A stretch of 15,503 nucleotides of DNA from an uncultured Myxococcales bacterium (GTDB lineage: Bacteria; Myxococcota; UBA727; VGSZ01): positions 1-15,503 of the forward strand of contig CAJBHN010000810.1 of the NCBI GenBank assembly GCA_903952805.1, given 5' to 3'. The translations under genes and the position numbers were made by a program. The notes under the pieces are model-generated. The model made no database searches. It was not told the origin of the DNA and saw only the letters and a program-made list of their open reading frames with translations. This document shows positions 1 to 8,064 of this stretch, piece after piece; positions within the stretch are counted from its first letter, which is position 1; each line of letters begins with the position of its first letter.

Positions 1-170
1 GCCGTGTCCTCTGCCGAGCGAGACCTCTCGACCATGGATTCTCGAGCCCGCATCCTGGTCATTCCCACCGACGAAGAGCGCGCGATCGCCGACGACGTCA
101 AACGGCTCCTGTTGACGACGACGACGACGTCATCCTCGACCACGACGTCATCCTCGACGACGGCGGCCCC

Positions 171-174
<4 letters not shown>
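1..174 (+). CDS. C-terminal fragment of an unrecognised protein (5' end outside the window)
   Basis: Frame 1 is open from the window edge to a TGA at 172-174 and gives 57 residues. The readable part is a short charged segment (RILVIPTDEERAIADDVKRLL region, residues about 17-38) followed by a Thr/Ser-rich tail. The tail is encoded by an ACG run and by two copies of a 17-bp sequence (124-140 and 142-158). The stop overlaps the next ATG as ATGA, so this gene is probably cotranscribed and translationally coupled with the pseudouridine synthase. No family can be assigned from this tail. An internal ATG at 34 could also make it a small separate ORF, but a truncated larger gene is more likely. Confidence 0.55.
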
Positions 175-1238
<1,064 letters not shown>

Positions 1239-1804
1239 TGTAGTCGAGGCGGTCGGTGTCGAGGCGCAGCACCTCGCAGGCCGTCCATTTCTCGAGCCAG
1301 CGGTCGTAGAGGTCCTGCAGCAGGCGCAGGTACGCCGGTGGGATGGCCTGTTCCATCGGCCGTCCCCGCAGCTTGATCCGCTGCTTCGTCGTCTTGAGGG
1401 AGCACTTCAAGTAGATGAGCAGGTCGGGGGGCCGCAGGGCGTTGCAGATGGTTTTGTAGAGCTCTTCGTAGGTCTTCCAGTCGCGATCGCTCATGCGCTT
1501 GGAGGCATGCAGCGCCGTCGCGAAAATCTCGGCGTCCTCGTAGATGGTGCGGTCCTGCACGACGATGCCCGCCGTGCGGTCGAGCTCCTGATGGATGCGA
1601 AACTTGTGGGCGAGGAAGAAGACCTGGCTGTGAAACGCCCAGGCGTCCATGTTTTGATAAAAATCCGCCAGGTACGGATTGTCGTCGTTGGGTTCGAAGA
1701 ACGGCGCGACCCCGTAGGTGCTTGTCAAGAACTCGACCAGCGTCGATTTCCCCGCCCCGATGTTGCCAGCGATGGCGATGTAGATCTTCTCACCAGCCAC
1801 ACAG

Positions 1805-1809
1805 CCTCC
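1805..1809 (-). promoter_or_regulatory. GGAGG ribosome-binding site favouring a GTG start of the deoxynucleoside kinase
   Basis: On the minus strand GGAGG is followed by CTGT and then GTG (1800-1798) in the kinase frame. The upstream ATG at 1818 lacks any comparable sequence. Spacing is on the short side, so this supports but does not prove the later start. Confidence 0.45.
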
Positions 1810-1932
1810 GCCTGACATTCATGCGATTTGAAGGTGCCGTCCTTTGAACGGCGACGTCAACACGCCAGTCGACACCAGCGTATCCACATCGGCGACACCT
1901 CGCCCCACCAGCGCCGTCACGGCCCCCTGGCG

Positions 1933-1951
1933 GCGCCAGCGCCGCTGGCGC
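1933..1951. repeat. Perfect 8-bp inverted repeat in the kinase/UbiB divergent intergenic region
   Basis: GCGCCAGC, a 3-nt spacer and GCTGGCGC form a perfect hairpin or dyad midway in the roughly 180-bp gap between the divergent genes. No T-tract follows on either strand, so it does not look like an intrinsic terminator; an operator is possible. GC-rich arms make chance occurrence fairly likely. I see no convincing -35/-10 pair elsewhere in this gap. Confidence 0.5.
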
Positions 1952-1997
1952 GTGTCGGAAACTCGCGACGTCCCCGAGGGCCTGCCAACGTCGTTGC

Positions 1998-3740
1998 ATG
2001 TCTCGGCCGCCAGCCAGCTCAAAGACCGCATTGTCCCGCCTCGCATCGATCGCGAGCGTGCTGGCGCGCCATGGCTTTGCGCCCACCATCAAGACCATGC
2101 CGATCATCCGGACCTTCGCCGGCGACGACGACGACGACGCCCGCCGGGCCCGCCCGGTTGCCGAGCGCTTCACGGCCGTGCTGGAGGAGCTGGGTCCCAC
2201 GTTCGTCAAGCTCGGCCAAATCCTGTCGACCCGCGCCGACTTGCTGCCACCGACGTTCGTGGCGTCGTTGTCCCGCCTGCAGGATCAGGTGCCGCCCTTC
2301 CCGCTGCACGACGTCACCCGCATCCTGGCCGACGCCTGGGGGCATACCCCCGACACCGTGCTGGGGCGCTGTTTCCACACCTTCGACCCGGTACCGCTCG
2401 CGTCGGCGTCGATGGCCCAGGTGCACACCGCCACCCTGCCCGACGGCCGCGACGTCGTCGTCAAGGTGCAGCGTCCGGGCATCCACGACCAGATCACGCA
2501 AGACAGCGAGATTCTCGTCGTCGTCGCCCAACTGCTGGAGCGCGTGGTCGAAGAAGCCCGCGCCTACCACGCCGTCGACCTCGTCAATGAGTTCAAGACC
2601 GCCCTGCAGGGCGAGCTCGACTTCCGCCTCGAGGCCAAGAACCTGGCGGCCTTTGCCAAGCGCAACGCCGGTCGCAGCGGCATCCACGTGCCTGCCCTGG
2701 TGGCCGAGTTGTCGGGGCGCACCGTCATGGTCATGGAGCGCATCCACGGCTGCCGCATCACCGATTTGGTGACCGAGCCCGCCCGCGCCACCCGGGTCGT
2801 GGAACGCCTCGTGGAACTGGCCTTCGAGCACGTCTTCGTCGACGGCCTGTTTCACGGCGACCCGCATCCCGGCAACATCCTCGTCGACGCCGACGACCGC
2901 GTCTGCTTCATCGACTTCGGCCTCGTCGGCCAGGTGCCCAGGGACATCCAGGACCGGATGATCATGCTGCTGCTCGCGCTGAGCGTGCGCGACGTCGACA
3001 CCATCGCCCGCATCGTGGTGCGGCTGGGCGACGTCGAGGGGCGAGTGGCGATCTCCCCGTTCCGGGCCGCCATTTCGGCGCTGATGGACCGCTACTTTGG
3101 TTTGCGCATTGACGAGGTGGCCACGGCGGCCCTGTTCTCCGATCTCATCGACCTGTCCATGCGCTTCGGCATCCGCCTGCCGCGGGAATTGGCGATCCTG
3201 TCGAAGGCCTCGGTCTCCATCGACGGCATTGTCCGGCTGCTGCATCCCCGATTCGATCCTTCGGCAACCATCGCGGTCAGGGCGGAGGCCCTGCTGCGAG
3301 AGAGGCTCGACCCCCGCAACCTGCAGGGAGGCGGGCTGAAGACCGCCCTGCAGCTGGCCCTGATGGTCCAGGAGCTGCCGGTGCAGCTGGGGCAGGCCCT
3401 GCTCGACTTGGAACGTGGCCAAATCCAGGTCACCGTGAAGTCCGACGCCCTCCACGAGCTCAACGCCACCCTGCGCGGCATGGGCATGAGCATCTTTGGC
3501 GGCATCTTGGCGGGAGCGCTGGTGTTGGCGGGCTTTCTGACCCTCGACACCGCGGGCCTGACGCAGGCCCGGGCCGGCCTGTTGGCTGCCGTCATCTTCG
3601 CCTGCGCCGGCGGCCTCTTTGGCGTCGCGTTTGCCTGGTACGCCACCGGCGGCCGCCTGCCCAAGCTGACCCTGGGGCGGCTGTTCGCCAAGCGCCTCAA
3701 GCGCCTGCAAGACACCCGCAGCGACGAAGCGTCGCTGTGA
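1998..3740 (+). CDS. UbiB/AarF/ABC1-family atypical protein kinase with two C-terminal membrane helices
   Basis: A 580-residue member of the ABC1/UbiB (COQ8/ADCK) family, atypical kinase-like ATPases tied to isoprenoid-lipid and quinone metabolism. Family hallmarks are present: KLGQ at 71-74 (KxGQ motif), the Ala/Ser-rich nucleotide loop SASMAQVH at 136-143, Lys156 in VVKVQRPG, the ExD motif Glu206-Asp208, the catalytic loop HGDPHPGN at 286-293 and DFG at 306-308. Two hydrophobic segments at about 498-517 and 527-548 anchor it in the membrane, as in bacterial UbiB. An RHGF segment at 24-27, typical of family N-termini, supports the ATG at 1998, although a clear ribosome-binding site is missing. 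Its TGA overlaps the GTG of the next gene. Being first in a lipid-transporter operon, it may act on or regulate that transporter or its lipid; a ubiquinone role is the alternative. Confidence 0.9.
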   Translation: MSRPPASSKTALSRLASIASVLARHGFAPTIKTMPIIRTFAGDDDDDARRARPVAERFTAVLEELGPTFVKLGQILSTRADLLPPTFVASLSRLQDQVPPFPLHDVTRILADAWGHTPDTVLGRCFHTFDPVPLASASMAQVHTATLPDGRDVVVKVQRPGIHDQITQDSEILVVVAQLLERVVEEARAYHAVDLVNEFKTALQGELDFRLEAKNLAAFAKRNAGRSGIHVPALVAELSGRTVMVMERIHGCRITDLVTEPARATRVVERLVELAFEHVFVDGLFHGDPHPGNILVDADDRVCFIDFGLVGQVPRDIQDRMIMLLLALSVRDVDTIARIVVRLGDVEGRVAISPFRAAISALMDRYFGLRIDEVATAALFSDLIDLSMRFGIRLPRELAILSKASVSIDGIVRLLHPRFDPSATIAVRAEALLRERLDPRNLQGGGLKTALQLALMVQELPVQLGQALLDLERGQIQVTVKSDALHELNATLRGMGMSIFGGILAGALVLAGFLTLDTAGLTQARAGLLAAVIFACAGGLFGVAFAWYATGGRLPKLTLGRLFAKRLKRLQDTRSDEASL

Positions 3741-4465
3741 GCGTTGGCCTCTCCATCGTCGGCCTCATTGTGCGGGCTCAGCACCCCGGTGGCGGCGCGA
3801 CCGACATCGGCCCCATCGATGTCGACATCGCCCCCGGCGAACGCGTCGTCGTCGTCGGCCCCTCGGGCTGCGGCAAGAGTCTGCTGCTGGCGGCACTGGC
3901 GGGCCTGCGTCCTCGCGCCGTGGTCGGCGGCAGCGCCAGCGTCGCCCGCCCCCTGGGCCTGGTGGGCGCCAGGGACGGCCTCGAGGTCGATCGCACCGTC
4001 CTGGAAAACGTCGTCGTCGCCGCCGTCGCTGCCGGCCTCGACCAGCCAGTGGAGCGGGCGAGGGCCATTCTCGGCGAACTCGGGCTTGGCGGCGTCGGTC
4101 CCGACGACCGACAACATCGACTGCCAACGTCGTTGTCGGGTGGCCAGCGACGTCGGGTGGCGCTGGCCCGGGCCCTGGTGATCGAACCCCGCACCCTGCT
4201 GCTGGACGACCCCACCGCCGGCCTCGACCCAGACACCGCCGCCGAAGCCCTCGACGCCATCGCCCGCCTGACCCCCGGCGCCGCCGTGCTTGTATCCTGT
4301 CAGGATACAGACCTTGTGGGCCCCTGGGCGCCGCGGGCCCTGCTGCTGTCGCCCAACGACACCGGCGTGACGGCGCTGCTGACGTCGGTGTCGGCCCTGC
4401 CGCCCCCGTGGGCCCTCAGGCCATTTTCAGCGTTCCTGCGCGACGCCAGCCTGGTTGGCCCATGA
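3737..4465 (+). CDS. MlaF-like ABC transporter ATPase A (consensus signature, degenerate catalytic residues)
   Basis: A 242-residue nucleotide-binding subunit of an Mla/MCE-type ABC transporter, acting at the cytoplasmic face of the inner membrane. Walker A is GPSGCGKS at 41-48, the signature LSGGQ is at 133-137 and Walker B is LLLDD at 154-158. Three catalytic positions differ from consensus. The usual Glu after the Walker B Asp is Asp158, the switch His position is Gln189 (SCQD at 187-190), and the Q-loop Gln is absent (Ala78 in a gap-free alignment with ATPase B). It can probably bind ATP and supply a working signature motif, but its own Walker site should hydrolyse poorly. It starts with GTG at 3737 overlapping the upstream TGA (GTGA). 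Its stop overlaps the permease A start (ATGA). The ABC ATPase call is firm; MlaF type rests on neighbours. Confidence 0.92.
   Translation: MSVGLSIVGLIVRAQHPGGGATDIGPIDVDIAPGERVVVVGPSGCGKSLLLAALAGLRPRAVVGGSASVARPLGLVGARDGLEVDRTVLENVVVAAVAAGLDQPVERARAILGELGLGGVGPDDRQHRLPTSLSGGQRRRVALARALVIEPRTLLLDDPTAGLDPDTAAEALDAIARLTPGAAVLVSCQDTDLVGPWAPRALLLSPNDTGVTALLTSVSALPPPWALRPFSAFLRDASLVGP
4291..4309. repeat. Perfect 19-bp palindrome (9-bp arms, 1-nt centre) inside the ATPase A gene
   Basis: TGTATCCTG, a central T and CAGGATACA. It is AT-richer than its surroundings and uses GTA, TGT and ACA codons unlike the neighbouring GC-ending codons. It encodes the altered H-loop (VSCQDT) of ATPase A. It could be an operator-like binding site or an mRNA hairpin about 155 bp ahead of the permease A start. 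The arms are certain; function is unknown. Confidence 0.6.
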
Positions 4466-5226
4466 GCGTGGCCCTGCTGGTCTTTGAGTCGACGGGCGGG
4501 CTGCTGCTGCGCCTGGGGCAGACTTTGTCGTCGGTGGCTCGGGGCCGCTGCGACCGCCGCGAGACCATCCGCCTGACCGACCAGGGCCTCAGAGACGTCG
4601 CCGTCACCGCCGCCTGTGGCGCCGTCGTCATCGGCGGCATCGTCGGCCTGCAGGGCTTGGGCTACCTGACGCGCTACGCCGCCACCGAGGTCTTTGGCTG
4701 GGCCGCGGCCCTGTCGGCGTTTCGCGACGTCGGCCCCCAATTGCTGGCCTTCGCGGTCGCGGCCCGCCTGGGCACCCGCAACACCGCCGAGACCGCGACG
4801 CTGGCTGCACGGGAGCGCCTCGACGCCATCTGCGCCCTCGGCGCCGATCCCACCCACCTGGTGGTGGCCCCGCGCACCGTCGCCATCGTGTTGGTCTCGC
4901 TGCTGCTGTTTCCGCCCTGCGCGATGGCGATGCTGCTGACCGCCTTCGTCTTTGCCCTCATCCTCGGGGACCAGGCCATCGCCATCAGCTGGTGGTCCGT
5001 CGTCGAATACGTCGAGCCGTCGCTGCTGTTGGAGGGTCTGAGCCGCATGGCGTGCTTCGGGCTGGCCATTGGCTTGGGGACCACCCACGCCGGCCTGGCG
5101 CTGTGGCAGTCCGAACGACGCTCGGCGCGAGATATCGGCGACGCCGTCTACGCCGGCAGCGTCGCGTCGGTCTCGGCGATCGTCATCGTCAACCTGGCCC
5201 TGTCGCTGCTCGGGGGGACCGGCTGA
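4462..5226 (+). CDS. MlaE-like permease A of the MCE/Mla transporter
   Basis: A 254-residue polytopic inner-membrane protein with about five hydrophobic segments, near the usual MlaE length. The family core is recognisable: FRDVGPQLLAFAVAARLG at 87-104 corresponds to the canonical RExGPVLxALLVAGRxG segment, and ERLDAICALGADP at 118-130 corresponds to the EQIDALxxMGxxP coupling region that contacts the ATPase. It is more divergent than permease B: AETATL replaces the usual AAELGTM-like stretch. ATG at 4462 overlaps the ATPase A stop (ATGA). No ribosome-binding site is seen, so translation is probably coupled. An earlier in-frame ATG at 4408 lies inside ATPase A and is unlikely. It probably pairs with permease B as a heterodimer (inference). 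Confidence 0.88.
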   Translation: MSVALLVFESTGGLLLRLGQTLSSVARGRCDRRETIRLTDQGLRDVAVTAACGAVVIGGIVGLQGLGYLTRYAATEVFGWAAALSAFRDVGPQLLAFAVAARLGTRNTAETATLAARERLDAICALGADPTHLVVAPRTVAIVLVSLLLFPPCAMAMLLTAFVFALILGDQAIAISWWSVVEYVEPSLLLEGLSRMACFGLAIGLGTTHAGLALWQSERRSARDIGDAVYAGSVASVSAIVIVNLALSLLGGTG

Positions 5227-5912
5227 TGCCGATGTCGATGCCCGGGCCCGAGGCCTGGATCCGCCTGCTGCTGCGACGCCTCGACGAGGTGGTGTGGGGC
5301 TCGTTGCTCCTCGTCACCGTCAGCGTTGGTGCCGTCGGCGCCGCCATGGCCGACCAGGCGGGTCGACAAGCGATGCGCCTGCTGGGCGACCAGGGCTTCA
5401 TCGGCCTGGAGTATCCAGTGCTTGGCGTGCAGGAGTTCTGTCCGTTGATGGTCGCGCTGGTGTTGGCGCTGCGGGTGGGTGCGGGTTTCACCGCCGAGCT
5501 GGCGTCGTTGCGGGCCGACGACACCTTCGACGCCCTGACGGTGATGGGCCTGAAGCCATGGCGCACCCGCATCGCGCCGATGTTGGTGGCGCTGCCCCTG
5601 GGGGCCATCGTGCTGACGGTGACGTCGATGTTGACCTGGGAGCTGGCCGGCGTGCTGGTGATGCTGGGTCGTTCAGGCATCAACCCGTTCACGTTCGTGC
5701 ACCTCGAGGTTTTGTCGCCGTCGTTGTTGCTGCTGCTGTGCGCCAAGAGCGCCGCCTTCGGCGCCAGCGTCGCCGTCGGCGCCGTCTTCGCCGCCATGCG
5801 CAGTCCCCTGCCGGGCGACGTCGGCACCACCGTCACCAGAGGCGTCGTACTCGGCACATTGTGCGCCCTGTCCATCAATCTGGCCTTCGATGTCGGCTGG
5901 TACCTCGCATGA
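5226..5912 (+). CDS. MlaE-like permease B of the MCE/Mla transporter
   Basis: A 228-residue inner-membrane protein and the second MlaE-family permease in the operon. The diagnostic block is well kept: VQEFCPLMVALVLALRVG at 68-85, followed by AGFTAEL at 86-92 and DTFDALTVMGLKPWR at 99-113, the coupling region. Hydrophobic helices follow at about 115-145, 165-190 and 205-225. The N-terminus is about 20 residues shorter than in permease A. ATG at 5226 overlaps the previous TGA by one base (TGATG); ATGs at 5232 and 5238 are alternatives two and four codons later. Its stop overlaps the ATPase B start (ATGA). Two dissimilar permeases side by side recall the YrbEA/YrbEB pairs of mycobacterial mce operons, but those use one ATPase. 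Confidence 0.88.
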   Translation: MPMSMPGPEAWIRLLLRRLDEVVWGSLLLVTVSVGAVGAAMADQAGRQAMRLLGDQGFIGLEYPVLGVQEFCPLMVALVLALRVGAGFTAELASLRADDTFDALTVMGLKPWRTRIAPMLVALPLGAIVLTVTSMLTWELAGVLVMLGRSGINPFTFVHLEVLSPSLLLLLCAKSAAFGASVAVGAVFAAMRSPLPGDVGTTVTRGVVLGTLCALSINLAFDVGWYLA

Positions 5913-6577
5913 ACATCAAGCCGGGCACGGCGCTGACGGTCACCAAGCTCGACGTCGTCATGGGCGGCACACCGATCGTGCACGGCGTGTCGCTCACGCT
6001 GGAGGCCGGCAGCGTCACCGCCGTGGTGGGCCGCTCGGGTGCTGGCAAGAGCGTGCTGTGGAAGGCTGTGGCCGGCTTGATCCCGCGCAGCGGCGGTGAC
6101 GTCGTCGTCGGCGTGCCACCACTGGTCTTTGTGCATCAGGACCCGGCTCTGCTCGACGACCGCAGCGTCGCCGACAACCTGCTGTTCTTCGCCCTCGCCC
6201 GTCGCGACCCGGTCCACGAGAGCGTCCGAGACGTCGAAGCCCGCGCCATCGACGTCGCCAGCGCTCTGGGCATTGGCCATCTGTGGTCGGTGTCGGCGGC
6301 GGCCTTGAGTCCCGCGCTGTGTCGGCGGGTCGCCCTGGCCCGCGCGCTGATGCTGCGCCCTGGCGTCCTCGTCGTCGACGAACCCACCACCGGCCTCGAC
6401 GTCGTCGCCGCCGCCGAGGTCACCGAGGCCCTCGTGCAGCAGGCCGCGCACACGACCGGCGCGCTCGTCGTCATCACCCACCATCCCCGCACCCTCGCGG
6501 CCCTGCAGGCCATCCCGGGCTGCCGAACCCTGCTGGTCCACGACGGTGGCCTGAGCGAAACCCGGAGGGCCGCGTGA
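5909..6577 (+). CDS. MlaF-like ABC transporter ATPase B (intact catalytic residues, degenerate signature)
   Basis: A 222-residue ABC ATPase, the second in this operon. Walker A is GRSGAGKS at 41-48, Q-loop Gln77 (VHQD), Walker B LVVDE at 154-158 with catalytic Glu158, and switch His191 (THHP). The signature motif is not LSGGQ but LSPAL at 133-137, followed by the otherwise normal CRRVALARAL. The codons there (ttg agt ccc gcg ctg) read cleanly in frame, so this is substitution and not frameshift. The pattern is the mirror image of ATPase A, which suggests an obligate heterodimer with one consensus site (B Walker site plus A signature). ATG at 5909 overlaps the permease B stop, and the TGA overlaps the GTG of the MCE gene. 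GGAGG at 6564-6568, within its last codons, serves as ribosome-binding site for that gene. Confidence 0.92.
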   Translation: MNIKPGTALTVTKLDVVMGGTPIVHGVSLTLEAGSVTAVVGRSGAGKSVLWKAVAGLIPRSGGDVVVGVPPLVFVHQDPALLDDRSVADNLLFFALARRDPVHESVRDVEARAIDVASALGIGHLWSVSAAALSPALCRRVALARALMLRPGVLVVDEPTTGLDVVAAAEVTEALVQQAAHTTGALVVITHHPRTLAALQAIPGCRTLLVHDGGLSETRRAA

Positions 6578-7722
6578 GCGCCACACCCACACCCACACCC
6601 ACACCCACACCCACACCCACACCCACACCCACACCCACACCTCTGCTGCTGGCCCCCCTCGCCCGCGAACAGCGCGACCGAATTCGCGCCGTCCGGGTCG
6701 GCGCTGTCGCCGTCGTCGCCGTCGTCATCTTGGTGGGCGCTCTGCTCGTCACCGGCCCGCTGCGCGTGCTGTCGGGGCCCCGCATCGACGTCGACTTCGC
6801 CTTCTGCGGCCCCATCAAGCCTGGCGCCTCGGTCCGGCTGGCGGGCGTGGTCGTCGGCGTCGTCGATGACGTCGTGTTGTTGGCGGGGCGGGACCCGGCC
6901 GCGGGCCCCCGCGCGATGGTGCGGGTGCGAGCCCGGGTCCAAGACCGCGTCAGCCACCTGCTCACTGCCGACACCCGCTTCTTCGTCACCACCCTCGGCG
7001 TGCTGGGCGAGCACTACCTCGACATCGCGCCGACCGAGACGCCTGGCACGGTCCAGACCCCGCTGGCCGACGGCGCCCGCGTCGACGGCGTCACGCTGGC
7101 CCGGGCCGACCTGCTGTTGCCCCGCGCCAGTGCCCTGCTTGAACGGGCCGACGCCCTGCTGCCGACGTCACCCGAGCTCGCGCGGCTGATGTCGGCGACG
7201 ACGTCGTTGGTGACGACGCTGTCGGCCATCCTCGACACCGGCGACAGCCGCACCGCCATCGACGACGACGTCAAAGACGTGCGCGGCTTGCTGGCCGACG
7301 TACGAACCCTGGTGCGCAGCGCCAACACCGGCATCGGCAACGGCGGCCCCCTGCGCGAGACGCTGGCGGCGCTCCCCCCCGTGCTGCGCTCGACCCACCA
7401 ACTGGAGGACACCCTGCTGAAGGCCGACGTCGCCACGACGCTGCAGACCTTCCACGCCCTCGCCAGGCGCACCGACACCCTGCTGCGGGAACTCGACGCG
7501 GGCCCCGTCGGCGACGTCGAGGCGCAGAAGAAGCTGTTTGCCGAGCTGTCGACGACGCTGCGGTCGCTGGACACGGCAGCGCGCCAGGCCGAGAGGGTCC
7601 TTGGGACCATCGACAGCAAGACGGGGGCGGGCAAACTGTTGGTCGACGACGCCTTCGCCAACGACGTCAAGGCGGTGGTCAAGACCGTGCGCGAAGACCC
7701 GCTGAAACTCTTGTTTCGCTGA
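6574..7722 (+). CDS. MCE-domain (MlaD-like) substrate-binding protein of the transporter
   Basis: A 382-residue single-pass membrane protein. Residues 4-23 are ten Thr-Pro dipeptides in the predicted cytoplasmic N-terminus. A membrane helix follows at about 42-60, then one MCE domain at about 70-150. The MCE signs are GPIKPGASVRLAGVVVGVV at 79-97 (canonical GLKPGxPVRxxGVxVG) and the later TLGVLGEHYLDI segment. About 165-382 is helix-rich, ends in DPLKLLFR, and may build the periplasmic needle or oligomer. MCE proteins form hexameric rings that carry lipids across the periplasm. GTG at 6574 has a good GGAGG 5 nt upstream and overlaps the ATPase B stop. No MlaB/STAS, MlaC or outer-membrane lipoprotein gene is seen nearby, so any such partners lie elsewhere. 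Confidence 0.9.
   Translation: MSATPTPTPTPTPTPTPTPTPTPLLLAPLAREQRDRIRAVRVGAVAVVAVVILVGALLVTGPLRVLSGPRIDVDFAFCGPIKPGASVRLAGVVVGVVDDVVLLAGRDPAAGPRAMVRVRARVQDRVSHLLTADTRFFVTTLGVLGEHYLDIAPTETPGTVQTPLADGARVDGVTLARADLLLPRASALLERADALLPTSPELARLMSATTSLVTTLSAILDTGDSRTAIDDDVKDVRGLLADVRTLVRSANTGIGNGGPLRETLAALPPVLRSTHQLEDTLLKADVATTLQTFHALARRTDTLLRELDAGPVGDVEAQKKLFAELSTTLRSLDTAARQAERVLGTIDSKTGAGKLLVDDAFANDVKAVVKTVREDPLKLLFR
6583..6642 (+). repeat. (ACACCC)10 hexanucleotide repeat at the start of the MCE gene
   Basis: Nine perfect ACACCC units plus a final ACACCT begin 9 bp after the GTG start base and encode (Thr-Pro)10. The minus (template) strand reads GGGTGT repeats with nine GGG runs, a G-quadruplex-compatible pattern. 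Unit loss or gain preserves frame. Confidence 0.95.
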
Positions 7723-7748
7723 CTCCGCTCACCACGAGGGCACAGCGA

Positions 7749-8000
7749 TCAAGCGAGCAGCCCCTGTAGACGACCGGCCTTGACGATGACCTCGAGGTCG
7801 GAGCACCCGCCGATGGACTGCTCGCCAAAGAAGATTTGCGGCACCGTGGTCTGGCCAGATTGCTCGACGAGCCAACGTCGTCGTTCCCTATCACCGGCGA
7901 CGTCGATTTCCTCGAAGGCAACGTTGTGTTTCTTCAGGATATCCTTGGCCCGGACGCAGTAGGGGCACGAAGGAATGACGTACATCTTCACGTGACGCAT
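7749..8000 (-). CDS. grxC: Glutaredoxin (GrxC-type, dithiol CPYC)
   Basis: An 83-residue thiol-disulfide oxidoreductase that reduces disulfides or mixed disulfides with glutathione in the cytoplasm. The active site CPYC is at residues 12-15, the cis-Pro segment TVPQIFFG at 52-59 and the glutathione-binding GGCSDL at 64-69, all typical of bacterial glutaredoxin 3. ATG at 8000 is preceded by GAGG at 8010-8007 with 6-nt spacing, which supports this start over Met6. It is convergent with the MCE gene, 26 bp apart, with no clear terminator between them. It is divergent from the glycosyltransferase-like gene across a 126-bp gap. It looks like a stand-alone gene unrelated to its neighbours. Confidence 0.93.
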   Translation of the reverse strand: MRHVKMYVIPSCPYCVRAKDILKKHNVAFEEIDVAGDRERRRWLVEQSGQTTVPQIFFGEQSIGGCSDLEVIVKAGRLQGLLA

Positions 8001-8064
8001 GGACAACCTCGTCAATCGAATGCTTGTTGAATGGTATCGTTTCGAACGGCCCGCGAAAGCTGGC

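Noticed and set aside
124..158. CRISPR-like direct repeats near the left edge
   Set aside because: Only two 17-bp copies one base apart, without spacers, in a coding Thr/Ser tract.
1844..1860. TTGACG as a -35 box for the deoxynucleoside kinase (minus strand, 1860-1855)
   Set aside because: No acceptable -10 hexamer at 16-18 bp; the hexamer at 17 bp is GCACCT.
2019..3710. 563-codon open frame on the minus strand opposite the UbiB-family gene
   Set aside because: Product is Gln/Gly/His/Asp-rich with no recognisable motif; it is the mirror of a GC-rich gene with strong third-position bias. The plus-strand product carries all ABC1 family motifs.
6305..6319. Frameshift or sequencing error as the cause of the missing LSGGQ in ATPase B
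   Set aside because: The frame is continuous, flanking residues (CRRVALARAL, Walker B, H-loop) align without gaps to ATPase A, and motif spacing is identical.
5189..6640. 483-codon open frame on the minus strand starting with a Val-Trp repeat
   Set aside because: The repeat is just the reverse complement of the (ACACCC)10 tract; the frame is antisense to permease B and ATPase B, which have complete family motifs.
6583..6642. Telomere-like or centromere-like function for the GGGTGT repeat
   Set aside because: It lies wholly inside a coding gene, in frame, within a compact bacterial operon; a coding microsatellite explains it.
7723..7748. Bidirectional terminator between the MCE gene and glutaredoxin
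   Set aside because: The 26-bp gap has no stem of useful length and no T-tract on either strand.
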